Assembly (NCBI GenBank): GCA_963930655.1 | Contig: OZ005608.1 | Coordinates: 23,957,271-24,021,270 of the forward strand | Direction: 5' to 3' | Origin: Myrica gale | Lineage: Eukaryota; Streptophyta; Magnoliopsida; Fagales; Myricaceae | Length of the DNA: 64,000 nt | Program-made: the position numbers and the translations under genes | The notes under the pieces: model-generated | The model's input: the letters and a program-made list of their open reading frames with translations, nothing else | Databases searched by the model: none | Told to the model about the DNA's origin: nothing | Shown here: piece by piece, positions 10,706-22,779 of the stretch | Layout of the letters: each line of letters starts with the position of its first letter | Numbering within the stretch: the first letter of the stretch is position 1

Positions 10706-12117
10706 GATGATGCCAAACATTATAAAATAATAGAAGCGAGCTCGAATTTATGGAGTGTAAATTTTTTTACATAATTATAAAATAAATTTGTTTCTCGTTA
10801 AATTATAAAATAATATTATAATATTTAATTAAATCTTTCTTTTTAATTTTTTTTATCAAATTCTATAAAATATCTTTACTTTTTACGAACCCAAATACCC
10901 AAAATTTTCAACCTCTAAAGTTTTTACTTTCAAACACCACTTTAATATTCGAATTTGTAAAAAAGAACTGAAGTCATGGCGTCAGAAGGAGCTTCTTATG
11001 CCTAAGTCAAAAAGATTATAAAATAATAATATGAGAGCTAATAATTTTAATGAATCAATTAATGGAGTGTACCTTATCTTTTATAGGAATGAAAAGGTGC
11101 AATCTTAATTACTAGGAATGAACCATTCGGCAGTTAGAACTCTTAGTCATATTAGAAAAATGAAAGTTGGTCTCCCTTATTAGATAAGAGGATATCTTAT
11201 TTGTATTCAACTAATGATAAGTTAAAGATTAGATATTTTCCTAATATGTAGGAGAGGTAGGACCCAGGAAAACTCCAAAGGGGTTTGATCTCTTTAATGG
11301 GCTGTCAAGGTGATCATGAAGGTCACTGGACTCCATACTCTTTATTATATTAGGCCGACCATATATTATTTCAGCATTGATAACTATCATAATACATTAG
11401 TTAATAACAAACCCTGAAAAATTGAGTCAACCCAAAACTCAAAGACTCATCCCAATTTAAACACTAAACACTCTCATTTGTAATGTTTGAAGGAAACTAT
11501 AAAAGAAGTTCGATATCTCTGTAAAGATTTAATATTCAGAATCAGTCAATGTAATATGGTAGAGTCAGATAATGAATGAGGGAAACAATGTTGTCAATTA
11601 AAATGAATTGGACCTCGATGATTCTACCATGCCAAACAATGAGTAATGAAATTGATTATGTCGTCCATTTCTTACACATAGAAGTATGGATTCATTTAGA
11701 CCTTGCTAATGGGGGACATACCAATCACCTGAACTAGATTCGTATGCATGTATTTAACGAATCGGCTTAAATATTTTTTTTTGACGATCATATAAATATT
11801 GAGTAAATGCATTAATGTTTCATATTCTTTACCAATGGGAATGAGATGTTCAATGGTCTTTATTGCATAATCAGTTTTGAATGAAAATGTGGAGTATTAA
11901 TATAAGGATATATATGAGTCATTGACGTTTGGGATGACCCAATTGTTGATCATGAAGGGTTTATTGTTACCTAATGTAATACGATAGTCATGATCGTTTT
12001 TGATATGACACAAATGCAACATCATATTATCACTGCAATTATCCATACTACCACTCCGCACGCTAGTTTTACTATCTGTTTTTTTAAACATTTTGTATAA
12101 GGGATTTTTAAAGGATT
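10136..12117. other. Intergenic; TA microsatellite
   Basis: No gene recognised. A (TA)n run lies at about 10,650-10,701. Bases 10,780-10,950 are MITE-like AT-rich sequence. Everything from 10,440 to about 15,170 has no counterpart in unit 2. Confidence 0.6.
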
Positions 12118-13600
12118 GTTGTGAAATTTTAATGTACTCGCAAGCGCACGAACCGTACCGAAGTATAGTTAGGCAAGCGCGAGGTCGAACCCATAGGGAC
12201 TTGTAAAAACTCAGGAAAATTAACCAACCCTTAACTAAATGAATCTTAATCTAGTTCAGAAAAATGGTTTTTGTTTCTGAAACTAAATAGCACTAAAACT
12301 GAAGCTAATCCAAACAAAGAAAGCAATTAATCTAATACTCGAAATAAGGAAACAATTAATTAAGCAAGACAATAGAAAAAATCTGTAAATTATCAAGAGA
12401 AAGGAACTAAGATTTTCAGAATCCACCTTGCTAATTCATAACAACAATTATTCATGATCATTAAATTTTTCTCAGACTACTGCATGATAATCTAGAATTC
12501 AATCTCGTTACCATGGAAAATATTATCATCAAAGTTCACATATAAAAATCTAAAACATGTTCTTCTTCGCTTAAAGATATAGAATTAAATCATCTCCTGT
12601 ATAAGTTAAAAACAAATCACAAAAGATATTCAATTCTAAAATCAAACAATTATAATCCAAGCAATCAATTGAATCAGACTATTCTAAATCATGAGAAAAA
12701 CATGATTGAACTCATATTCAGAAAATCATCTTAATCAATTCATGTGAAGCAAGAACAATTTAATCATTAAAGACACATTCATGAGAAAAATTCAATTCTC
12801 ATGAATAATCATTGATAATCCTCAACAAGGTTTCATCCTCAACCTTAATTAAAACTTAGCTACTCATTATCATGAAAACAAAATTCATAATATCAATACT
12901 AAATATTAAAAAGATAAATAAAATAAACTAAATCTTAAATTAAGAAATAGTCACTGTGCGCTCATGAGGAAGAGAAGCCAAGTCATCCATAAAAATCCCT
13001 TTCCAGCACGTAGCTTTTCTCCTCTCTTTTTCTATTCGGCCAGCAGCAAGCTTTTCGTCTTCTTCCTTTTTTTTTTCTTCTGCCGCAGCCCCCCTTTTTC
13101 CTTTCTTTCTTTTTCTATTCGGCAGCAGCCCCTCTTTTCTTTTCAATTCCTTAAGTCCACCTTTAGTTATGCAGCCGCCTCCCTCATTTCTTTCTTCCGT
13201 AGGTTTTTGTTTTTCTTTAGTCATGCGGCTTCCTCTTTTTCTTCTTTCCCAATGCCCTTTTAGTTAAGGTTTTCTTTTCTCTCCTCCAATCCCACGTGCT
13301 AGACTTCTCTTTTTTTGGTTTTGTATTTTTTTTTCTTTCATTCATCCGCTTTGGGTTCTTCACTTGGACATATTTTATTCCAATTTTGTTATAGAGTTCT
13401 TTGTTTGTTCAAGCTTGAATTTAACTCCTGCAACACAAATGTTATTGCATTAATATGACATTTTAAACTCAAGGAAATATAATTACACATTATTCCACAA
13501 TTAATTAAAGTGCAAGAATTAAACTAATGTACTCTTGATAATGTTTAATTTAGTAAGAAGAATTATACATATTTAAGCTATTATCAAGGATACTACATAC
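12118..13600. mobile_element. Probable decayed retroelement-derived sequence
   Basis: The segment around 12,130-12,210 (GTACTCGCAAGCGCACGAAC, AGTATAGTTAGGCAAGCG, CGAGGTCGAACCCATAGGGA) is of a kind common in plant LTR-type repeats. The rest is AT-rich with a pyrimidine-rich block at 13,015-13,340 that gives spurious open frames rich in Phe and Ser. No paired LTR or coding domain was found. Confidence 0.35.
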
Positions 13601-14227
13601 TTATCTTAAAATGGGTCACACCAACTGGGTCCGGCCATACGCCTTCATGACTCTCACAGTTAATCCAACGGTTCTAGGGAAATTCCAAAGTTATAAGATA
13701 AACAATAATTTTAGCAGTAACTTAGACAGTATGTTTATCAATTGAGATATTAAAATTATCATATTGGAATAGATATGTAAAAATTACACATGATGGATCT
13801 GAGACCAAAGCAATTAGGTCAGGTTCAAAATAATTAAAGACTGGAATTAAAATTACAAATGACCAGCTATGAAGACAGTATAAATAAGTAGTACAGAAAT
13901 CCTCATTATATTATTAATGAGAGGGAGGACGACTTTCAAAATGACAAAATGCCTTAGTTTGCCATATTTCCAGCAAACAGTTTTGAACTTTGAGGATGAT
14001 TTATATGACTTTTTAGAAGAAGAAGATTTAAAAGGCTTATAGTGAGGCTATGCACGTTACTAAATATTCTTTTCCCCCTTCATAGGTGTATTATTGCAGC
14101 TCTATTTTAATATGTAAGATAGCATTTGCACACAATTAAATGTGCTCAGAAAGATGGCTAAGCTCTTATTACATCATAGACCATATGGTACTTGCTAGTT
14201 CCTCGATATATTCTTGAGCTAACTGCT
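13601..14227. other. Downstream region of TLP copy 3
   Basis: AT-rich intergenic sequence. Bases near 14,080-14,190 resemble the 3' flanks of the other TLP copies. No other gene seen. Confidence 0.55.
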
Positions 14228-14905
14228 TCAAGGGCAGAACACAACCTTGTAGTTAGTCCCACCAGGGCACGTAAATGTGCTGGTTGCGTCATCCTTAGGG
14301 TAACTGTAAGCATCGGGGCAACGATCCTTAAAAAATCTAGAGTAATCTGTAGGTCCACAGCTCCCAGAGTTGCAACAATATTGATCGGTTTTAAACACAG
14401 TGCAAGGGTTGTTACACCCACCAGGAGCCTTTAACTCATTCGGGCACTGCCCGTTGATATCAGCAGTGCATCTTATCCCACGGGTGCACCCATTGGACGT
14501 AGGGCTAAATTCCATTGGAACATTAAACCCATCAACCAGAGAGATATCAAAGAAATCTAAGTTCATATATTTGTTTAGTCCAAATTCAGCAAGGGTGTTC
14601 GGCGGTACACCATAGGCTTGGCATTGAAGAAGCCCGCCACAGTCACCGGTCTGGCAGCTGCCCCGCCCAGAGCCATCGAAATTGCACCCAGTCCGGGGCC
14701 AAATGCGACCCCCTGTGGTGCCAGCGGCGACGTCAAGGCTCCATGTTCCACCTTGTGCGAGCTGCATACCACCACCGGGCACAGCCCCAGCCCAAACTGT
14801 GAAAGGGCAATTGTTTGTTACATCGAATCTAGCTGCACGAGCTAGGCCGAAGCAGAGAGTGATTGAAAGGAAGCAAAAGATGAACAGATTTTTGGAGAGA
14901 GACAT
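14228..14905 (-). CDS. Thaumatin-like (osmotin/PR-5) protein, copy 3, intact and divergent
   Basis: An intact intronless frame of 225 residues: signal peptide ([14 protein letters not shown]...), mature start near [11 protein letters not shown], thaumatin signature [12 protein letters not shown], 16 mature cysteines, and an end at VVFCP without vacuolar extension. It is one residue shorter than copies 2 and 5 (GGMQLAQGG for [10 protein letters not shown]). It has its own changes, such as [22 protein letters not shown] and [13 protein letters not shown]. The C-terminal half is closer to copies 1 and 4, and the N-terminal half is the most divergent of the set. Its TATA position reads TACATAAA. 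The equivalent gene is missing from unit 2, where a deletion is bounded by a truncated hAT element (49,211). Confidence 0.95.
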   Translation of the reverse strand: MSLSKNLFIFCFLSITLCFGLARAARFDVTNNCPFTVWAGAVPGGGMQLAQGGTWSLDVAAGTTGGRIWPRTGCNFDGSGRGSCQTGDCGGLLQCQAYGVPPNTLAEFGLNKYMNLDFFDISLVDGFNVPMEFSPTSNGCTRGIRCTADINGQCPNELKAPGGCNNPCTVFKTDQYCCNSGSCGPTDYSRFFKDRCPDAYSYPKDDATSTFTCPGGTNYKVVFCP

Positions 14906-14977
14906 TTTGGTGAGAGATATGCTAGTCTCTAGTGATTTTGTGTTGTGTCTGTGCGAAGATTAATGGAATTTGGAGGG

Positions 14978-14985
14978 GTTTATGT
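14978..14985 (-). promoter_or_regulatory. Altered TATA position of TLP copy 3
   Basis: Where the other copies have TATATAAA or TATATATA, this one reads TACATAAA on the minus strand, 73-80 bp upstream of the ATG. A weaker or different promoter is inferred. Confidence 0.5.
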
Positions 14986-15636
14986 AGGGCTCTCTTGGGC
15001 TTGGGTGTGGGATGTACGGACCTGGTGGAGAACCTACTGCAGGCATTATCAAATTGGGAGGAAATTATACTTCCATTGCCGGTCAAGTGTCTTTTGGAAA
15101 ATTTGTTATGCTGTTTTATCTTTGGCGTGTCTTGAAGTCAAGTCAATGAGACATTTTAATATCTTGGCCTTTTGTTTTGTTTTTTTTTTAATAAAAGAGG
15201 ACGGAGTTTCTACAATTTATTAGATATTAATCTGGTAATACTCTTTCTTTTTTAAAATAAAAAAGGATAAGCCTTCTATAAATATTTATTAAATAATCTC
15301 GTATCAAATGATCAGCTTGCAAACAAAGTAGGTAGATCTGGCCTGATAAGTGTGAGTTTTACTCATTACATGCATCCTCCTATCACGGCTTACAATATTG
15401 CTTAATTTCCAACCTTGACTAGACTTTGTGCTATATTTATATATATAAATTCCTGATATCGCAAGGGTCCATGATATTCTATAGAAAGATTGAAACAAAT
15501 TCATTAATTACGGCGATACGTAGGAAGGAAAAGTCTCAATGAGCATCTAACAGAATGATTCCCGGCATCAGCGTAATTGTAATATCCATTAATGTCCTTG
15601 ATTGGCACATGGCATCTCATATAGTGGCATGACTAG

Positions 15637-15814
15637 GGAGTGTTCGGTTAGTGTCTATTATGAGAATTTTTTGTGTTTTGAGAATTTTTAAGTGATGTTA
15701 ACTTTATTGGTATGCATGTTGTAGTTATTTTTAGGTGATGTTAAAAAACATGTTTGGTTTGTGTATTCTCAGGATTCAAAAAATCCTGAGAATGCAAACA
15801 AAACGAACAAGCCC
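15637..15814. mobile_element. Tourist-like MITE, 178 bp
   Basis: The ends GGAGTGTTCGGTT and AACGAACAAGCCC are imperfect inverted repeats, flanked by TAG on both sides (15,634-15,636 and 15,815-15,817). C' at about 53,893 lacks it. Its interior is very similar to the element at 16,034. Confidence 0.8.
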
Positions 15815-15883
15815 TAGGGAGCCCTTGGTTGGTGAGGCTATGGCGGCTGTGAGAGCCGTGTGCAGGAAGTCATTCGGCATTGG

Positions 15884-16020
15884 TCCAATTCGAGTCTGGC
15901 TCCACCTCCTCTACAATGACAGCTGTAATCCATTGGTCCCAAGCCGTGTGCAGGAGGCTTGGTCCAATTCGAGTCCGGCTCCACCTCCCCTACAATGACA
16001 TCTGTAATCCATTGGTGGCG
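15884..16020. repeat. Short tandem duplication (about 75-bp unit)
   Basis: GGTCCAATTCGAGTCTGGCT through TGTAATCCATTGGT occurs twice in succession. C' has one copy (near 53,965-54,025). Confidence 0.8.
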
Positions 16021-16033
16021 GATTCAAGATTAA

Positions 16034-16222
16034 GAGGATGTTCGGTTTGGGTGTATTTTGAGAATTTTTTGTGTTTTGAGAATTTTTAGGTGATGTTAAC
16101 TTTATTGGTATGTGTATTTTAGTTATTTTTATGTAGTGTTAAGAATGATGTTTGGTTGTAGAATATTTTGTATTCTGAGAATTCAAAAAAATCCTGAGAA
16201 TTTTTGTATACCGAACAACCCC
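16034..16222. mobile_element. Tourist-like MITE, 189 bp
   Basis: The ends GAGGATGTTCGGT and ACCGAACAACCCC are inverted repeats with TAA target duplications at 16,031-16,033 and 16,223-16,225. The empty site is visible in C' at about 54,040. Same family as 15,637-15,814. Confidence 0.85.
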
Positions 16223-16999
16223 TAAAATCATAATGGCAAAGTGGCAAATATTCACTATTTTTAAGAAATATTTTGAATGTAAAAAAAAGTTATAACTAAA
16301 TATACAAAATTTAAAAAAAATTAATATTAGCTCCAACACATTTTCATTCTGCAAGTTTATCACTCAACAATTATACATAAAAATAATATAAATATTTATT
16401 CTGAATTGAAATTAGTAACTAAATGAGGAAAAAATTGAAATCAAAAGAAATTTGAAGTTAAAAAGAGATAATGAACTTACATAAACCGAAACAATGTCGA
16501 AAGAAAAAAAAAAGTTAAAATTGTCATACGTAAAGCCGCAGAAAAAACTTGGTGGATTAAGTGATTTCTTTACGTTAACTTTTTCAAATGTGAGGCAAAA
16601 TCGATAGGTTTTTTTTTAAAAAAAAAAGTGAAATTGAAAGAAATAAATAACAAAATAGAAACAAAAACTCGTATTTAAGTCATAAAATAAATTGCATCTC
16701 GTGATGAAATTTTAATTCCATTAGCATTTGTTGTTATTTTAAATGATACTTGAATTCATTTATTTTTGTTTTCATTTTAACGGGTATGATTTTTAAGCAT
16801 TAAATTTGTCTCATTCATTTTGAGTCATTTTGAGGGATAAATAGTATTTAAATGGGTAAAAAATGATAGTATTTTTGGCCTTACAAAAGAGATTTTTTTC
16901 AAATATTTGGTGAAGCAAAATGATATTTAAATGTGTAAAATTGGGATGAGACAATATTTTTTGCCCTAAAAATGTTTAAAAGAAAAAAAAAATCAAAAA

Positions 17000-17275
17000 A
17001 TTTTGGGGTCGGTGGCCCCCTCCCCCCTAAATCCACCCCTAGTCCCAACCCTCTTGCCAGAAGATAGAGATAGTTGTTACTGCCCTCCACGAGGCCTTCA
17101 AACTCACCCAGCCTGGACCTTCAAGCGGATACCCAGACGTCTCAACAAACAAGCTCATTTACTTTCCCAATGGGCCATTTGTTATGAATCATTGACGGGG
17201 GACGGATCCCATACTTTCCAAACCCCAAAATTCAAATGGTACATAACACCATCCGGTGACGAAGGTGACAGTTGA
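17000..17275 (+). pseudogene. Possible LINE RNase H tail
   Basis: The peptide FKRIPRRLNKQAHLLSQWAI resembles the last helix of the RNase H domain in plant non-LTR retrotransposons (R..N..AH.L...A). The C' version at 54,880-55,099 reads STNKLAHVLAQWAICYES. Both continue to KFKWYITPSGDEGDS. No reverse transcriptase is left nearby, so this is a fragment at best. Confidence 0.4.
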
Positions 17276-17664
17276 GCGAACGTCCTGAATTCGTTTTTTC
17301 TCCTAATATATTATGCTTTTCCTACCCTCCGGTATCACCCCTAATTGTTTTTATAGGATTCACAATGTGTCCCGACTAGTGGGTCATTTTGTTACTATAT
17401 GATTTTTGGCATCATCAATTTGCATACTCATTATCTTATTCTTCTGGTGTATTTTTTTATTATTTAAGTATCATGATTTTGAAGTATTGGCTAAGATCTT
17501 AAACGTTTTTATCTAAAGCATTGGTCGTATAAGTTGGTAAGTAACATAAATGAACAAGTAAAATCTTTGTTATCTCTTCAATATCAAACAATCTTTTCTT
17601 CTTGCTCTTTATCTTTCTGTTTACTACTAGCGAAGCCGAATGTTAAACTCTCGTATATACATAC

Positions 17665-17838
17665 GGAATGTTTGAGTGTTGAAATTTTGGATATTGAAAT
17701 TTAAAAAATATTATAAAGTAAAGATATGTTATGAGAGTTGGTAAAAAAGTAAAGAGAGAAGATTTTTAATAAATATTATTATAATAAAAATTTATGTGAT
17801 AAATTTTATATTATTAAACTCAGGACTCAAACAACTCC
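17665..17838. mobile_element. MITE, about 174 bp
   Basis: GGAATGTTTGAGTGTTGAAA at the left and CAGGACTCAAACAACTCC at the right form an imperfect terminal inverted repeat. C' (55,440-55,500) lacks it. The target duplication is not clear. Confidence 0.6.
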
Positions 17839-18310
17839 ACAATGGGCCTAACCAGTCAGAATTACTCGTATTATTCCAACGAAATCGGAGTCCACCATTT
17901 GAAGCCGGGCTAGTATTGTTACCCGACCCACGTCCACGTGGAGAGAGACAAAAGGGAAATTACATAAGAAGCCAAGAAGGTATCCTTGCAAAACAGACAC
18001 AAGCCCGTTTTCTTCGACAGCTGCCCCACCAGGTGAGAACACTCGTAAATTTTTAAACGGTTTAAAAAAGGATAAATTTTATTATTTTAAATTTCTTTTT
18101 CTTACCTTATTTCTTTCCTAATTTTCTAGATGGTAGTATATCAGTGCGATATTTAGAATATGTAGCATTTTTAAAAAGCTTTGCACTTAACAAATAAATG
18201 GATATACAAATGAGAGTGAATTACTTGGACCCGTACATTTACAGTCATATTTAACTGTTAATTCGGTTATAAAATACAAATTGATAAATTTTAAAAATTG
18301 GTTAATTATG

Positions 18311-18486
18311 AGTTGTGTTTAAGTGTTAAAATTTTAATGTATTAAATTTGATGAAAAAATGAAGAGAGAGATAATTTTTAATATTTATTATAATGATGTG
18401 ACGTGGAGAGAAATATTATATTGTAATTTTTTATTACGTTAAAATTTAAAAAAAAAGAATGCAAAATTTTGGGTAACAAACTTAGA
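18311..18486. mobile_element. MITE-like insertion (approximate ends)
   Basis: About 175 bp present in C but not in C' near 56,318. It begins GAGTTGTGTTTAAGTGTTAA. The right end is degenerate. It resembles the Tourist-like element at 6,156. Confidence 0.45.
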
Positions 18487-18821
18487 CGAAGGAGTGTAAT
18501 TTCCTATGATTTTATCTACCAATAACAACCTCTCCCACTCGATTCACACCCTCTGAAGGCAAACTAATAAAAGCTCTCTCTTAATAAAGACTACTCAATA
18601 ATTTTTTTTCGGATTCAGTTACTCGTTGTGTCCGCAAACAACTAGAATGTTGAAGAAGTATAGTCCGAATTTTAAAAATGTGTGTTTTTTAGGTTTACGT
18701 TGGTTTCCGTGATAATTTCTTTTCATTTTCCTTATCTGCTGATCGATTTTTTTTTGGTTAATATCCTAAATCCTGATTAATTTGCCAGGTGTGGTTACTT
18801 AATCGATCCAGTAGAAAGATC

Positions 18822-20460
18822 ATGGTAGAGGTTAAGAAGGAGGATGATTTTTCTGTAGATTTAGCTGTAGAAGTTAGAATCAGTACTTCATGTTCTTCGT
18901 TATCTTATGGCAATTCTGATACCCTTTTCTGAGAAGAAGCTCTGTTCTGCGGTATGTGTTCTGAATCTAGGTACTATTCCATTTAGCATAAAAATCATAC
19001 TAGAAGTTGTTGTATTCCCCAATGCTGAATAGACAAATCTTATAATTTTAGTCAACATGCCACCAAGTATATGAGATAGAGCCATATTGCACTGCTAGCG
19101 GAGCCAATAGTTCAAAGATAGAGCCATATACGTGAACTTTTATGTTATTGAAGGGGGCAGACTAATCCAACAATACGTTCAAGGAGAGGAGGCTGGACAG
19201 AAAAAGAGGCTAGCCACTGGAACTTCTAGTTTAAATTTCTTTTAATATTTAAGACATTTATATGCTGAGAGAAGTCACAGATAGCAATATAAACTTTGTT
19301 CAATCACTTGGAGAATATAGAAGTAGATAGTACTTATTGCAAGAACTGTAGTGCAAAGTTAGCTTATTCACAATTCCTTTTTTCCCCATAGGCAGCCTGT
19401 TCATGATTCATTGCTAGTAATTTCTAACTTACATGCCACATGGATTTTGACGGACAGGATAATGTTTTACTTGAAGCAGTCACAAAGTACAATGCGAAGA
19501 ATTGGAAGCAAATATTTACTGGCCTGATAAGTTTTATCCTTACTTTCAGCTTTCTGCGTCTAGCCTTTAAAGTGGATGGGAACCATAAAACCTTAATTTG
19601 AGGTGGAATCCGTTAAGAGCGAGGCAGGACTGGCCATTGATCAGGTGTCAATAGGTATCAACTGGTTTGGTCTGGTCATGAACCTGAGTTATCTGGTTAT
19701 TAGAGGCACTAGTGGCATGGCAATCCTCCTGAAATTCTTCGTTTCATTACCGACGGGTTCAAGTAGGCAAAATTAACTAAGAAGTGGGCATACAATGAAG
19801 GATCAATTCATTAAGGGCTTGAATTTAGAGTTCAATCTGGTTAGGGCTTTTGGAAGACAATTCCAAGGTTTCTCTTTCCTTTAGAGGTGAATGCAATGAG
19901 GGTACTCTGGACATTGACAAATGTTTCTCGTCATTCTCAGTTTACAGGAATTGCCTTGTTGGATATTATTTTTGAATGAATTGGTATCGTTTTCATTTTC
20001 TTTCTTTGTTCCTTTTTTCTTCTTGGTATCTTCGGAAAGAATTGATGCAGAAGTATATGCATATGTACGTTATTCACATATTTTGCAGAGCCTATCATTT
20101 AATAACTTCCATTTTCTCTTGCAGCTGCCTATCTTCCTGGCCGGTCAGATGTTCAGTGCTTGCACCACTGATAAAAGGTTTTGAATCCTGAACTTATCAA
20201 GGGATCTTGGACAAAGGAGGTAGACATCAAGTATTTTAGTATGTTTTGGTGGCCCGATAAATAATGCATCCTTTCATATTTTCAATGTCCTTGATATGAG
20301 ATAATGATCAGGTCCTTTTTTTCCCCTTTTCAATTTGGGGCCAGGAAGATGATTGTATAATTGAGTCTGTCAAAGAGCATGGTTGCAGGAGATAGTCTTT
20401 TATTGCAAAGTCATTACCAGGTCGCATAGGAAAGCAATCCCCAGAGATATTATTGTTGAC
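18822..20460 (+). pseudogene. MYB3R transcription factor pseudogene, 5' half (R1-R2)
   Basis: Exons on the + strand spell a three-repeat MYB (MYB3R), a cell-cycle regulator in plants. The start is MVEVKKEDDFSVD at 18,822. R1 pieces are TIRSRRGGWTEKE at 19,153-19,208 and DNVLLEAVTKYNAKNWKQI at 19,458-19,514. R1/R2 is LPGRSDVQCLH... KVLNPELIKGSWTKE at 20,125-20,220. R2 is EDDCIIESVKEHGCRR... IAKSLPGRIGKQ at 20,345-20,460. Exon edges keep AG/GT signals, so it derives from genomic DNA and is not a retrocopy. Stops replace expected Trp/Gln codons (TGATAA after CLHH; TAG after GCRR). The R3 repeat and the C-terminal region are absent. The other half of the gene survives at 57,197-59,600. Confidence 0.85.
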
Positions 20461-21365
20461 ATGATTTAGGACTCCATTCATTTCAAGGGTGCCCAATTTA
20501 ATTTCTTTGGCCTTGGTTTTGGAGAAGGAAACTCACTTGGCCAACCTTCATGAGTACTGCGTCTGGAACAAAATCGCAACGACTTGGACATTTGGCAATT
20601 GGAATACGGCCTAAGCTATTTTAGTGGTTTGCGTTTGTGCGCCCTAGAAATTAAGGAAAATGCATTCTTCATCCTAATTACTGTTTTACTCCATGAGGGA
20701 TTAATGGGATTGGAGAGTTGAAGATGTGGGTTGGTGACTCGCGAGCGCGCGCACTATCTATGTGGAAATTTATCTGAATTAGTGATATATATCATTGCTG
20801 GCACTATTGTTTAATTTTCCTGGGCAATATTTAGGCATCAGGACTAACTCTTAGGTCATAGTACGTCCGCGCCAGTATTGTACGAAGGATGTTTCAACTT
20901 CGTATTTTTCCTTCTACGTTATCCTTAAAATACCAGTCAAATGTAGTTAAAACCAGAAAATCTGTAATTGTTTTATGTGGTTGGGTACCACTACTTAGAC
21001 GAACACGATGATAATGGCCAAGTACTCTTGCCCTTGATCATATATATCCAGAAGACCGAGCTACGAGTCCTCTCCTTCAGTGTTCTAACCCTGATCATGA
21101 CGTTTAGCAGTCAAATTAGTTCACATCATTAATTACCGACGTTCGAAAGGAAAATATTAACATGTTCTAACGAATTAACATTACTGTTTGAACAATATAA
21201 ACATTGATGTGTTCTAACGAATTAGCGATTACGTTCCAAAAAATCAAACTTCTTTCAAAAAATTCATCCCAAAAATCGCGTTCTGGCCCACATAATTTTT
21301 TTTGGGAAGGATTTGAACCGATAAATCCGTCCAAAAAAGAAAAAAAAATTCAGAGTCTTTTTAGA
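20461..21365. other. Junction region between duplication units
   Basis: It follows the truncated MYB3R and ends where A' begins at 21,366. Bases 20,905-21,130 resemble 33,460-33,720 and parts of 10,130-10,220, so the stretch belongs to an older TLP-associated repeat unit. No gene seen. Confidence 0.6.
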
Positions 21366-21814
21366 TGAATTCAAATTAAATTTCATTGCAAATAACCCAG
21401 TTTTGTCTCAAAAAGATTAATTTATTGTGGTGTTGGCATAATATGACCAGAAACCAGCTCTGAAAAGTTAACCGCCAGAAACAATATTAATCAAACATAT
21501 GAGGATGGAAATGGAGAGTAGCAACAAGGTTTTTTTAGGGCATGATGATCAGTTAAGCGCGAGGCAAAATAAATGAGATTTTTAGCAAAAAAAGAAAGAT
21601 GGTATAATATAAGTGAGGTCATATATGCGCATTAATAATACTTTTCGTCTTTCATAGAGAGATTATTGCTGCTTCAGCTAGCTTAATACATTGGATATTA
21701 GCTTTTGAACACTACTACATGTGTTCACAAAGCCCAATATTAAGCTTTTATTACATCATATATATATATATATAGACCATAGGGTACTGGCTAGTTCCTT
21801 GCCTCTCATCTGCT

Positions 21815-22503
21815 TCAAGGGCAGAACACGACCTTGTAGTTAGTCCCTCCAGGGCACGTAAATGTGCTAGTTTGGTCATCCTTGGGGTAACTGTAAGCAT
21901 CGCGGCAACGATCTTTGAAAAACTTGGAATAATTTGTAGGTCCACAGCTCCCAGAGTTGCAACAATATTGATCGCTTTTAAACACAGTGCAAGGGTTGTT
22001 ACACCCACCGAGTGCCCTCAACTCATTGGGGCATTGTCCGTTGATATCAGCTGTGCATCTTATCCCACGGGTGCACCCGTTGGACGTAGGGCTAAATTCC
22101 ATGGGAACATTAAACCCATCAACAAGAGAGATATCAAAGAAATCTTTGTTGCTAAATTGGTTCAGTGCATATTCGGCAAGGGTGTTCGGCGGTGCACCAT
22201 AGGCTTGGCATTGGACTATTGGAGAAGCCCGCCACAGTCACCTGTTTGGCATCTGCCACGTCCAGACCCATCAGAACTACACCCAGTTCTTGGCCAAATA
22301 CGGGCCCCTTGGGTGCCGGGGCTTACATCAAGGATCCATCTTCCACCGCGCGCGTTCAGCTGCCTGCCTCCACCGGGCACAGCCCCAGCCCAAACCGTGA
22401 ATGGGCAATTGTTTATTATAGAGAATCTAGCTGCATGGGATAGAGTAAAGCAGAACGTGATTGAAAGGAAGTAAAAAATGGACAGGGTTTTGGAGATGCT
22501 CAT
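21815..22503 (-). pseudogene. Thaumatin-like (osmotin/PR-5) copy 4, disrupted
   Basis: Start at 22,503 with [14 protein letters not shown], a signal peptide and [15 protein letters not shown]. The frame runs through the thaumatin signature and then stops after GDCGGLLQ, where 8 extra bases (22,216-22,223) create TAG. The C-terminal part resumes in another frame ([10 protein letters not shown]... to VVFCP at 21,815). The extra bases form GCATTGGA-CTATTGGA, a near duplication of 8 bp. A tract at about 22,142-22,215 matches copies 2 and 5 rather than its block partner copy 1. A functional protein is unlikely. Confidence 0.9.
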
Positions 22504-22571
22504 TTTGGGGATCAGTGTGATATGCTAATCTATAGTGGTTTGTGTTGTGTCTGTGAGCAGATGGGTAAGGG

Positions 22572-22602
22572 TTTATATAGGGCTACCTTTTTTTTTTATA
22601 TA
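22572..22602 (-). promoter_or_regulatory. Doubled TATA region of TLP copy 4
   Basis: The segment TTTATATAGGGCTACC occurs twice (TATA boxes at 22,572-22,579 and 22,595-22,602) separated by a T run. Copy 1 has a single box. Confidence 0.65.
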
Positions 22603-22779
22603 GGGCTACCTTGGACATGGATGTGGGATGTCCCTGGTGTACTAGCTAGAAGTATAGAAGCTACAGGCATTATCGCGTATGGAAGTTACTATTGCCGGTC
22701 AAGTGTTTTTTGGAAAATTTGTTATGCTGTTTAATTTATCTTTAAGGCTATAGCTTAACTGGAAGACAAGTAAATAAAT

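Larger units (their letters stand above)
15170..19370. repeat. Duplicated block C (unit 1)
   Basis: Collinear with C' (49,630-49,770, then 53,345-58,000). The differences are mainly transposon insertions: MITEs at 15,637, 16,034, 17,665 and about 18,311 only in C; hAT elements at 53,500 and 55,636 and a MITE at 56,407 only in C'; and a composite insert at 49,771-53,344. Confidence 0.88.

Noticed and set aside
12964..13263. Phe/Ser-rich open frame as a gene
   Set aside because: It is a translation of a pyrimidine-rich low-complexity tract with no family features; the opposite frame is equally open.
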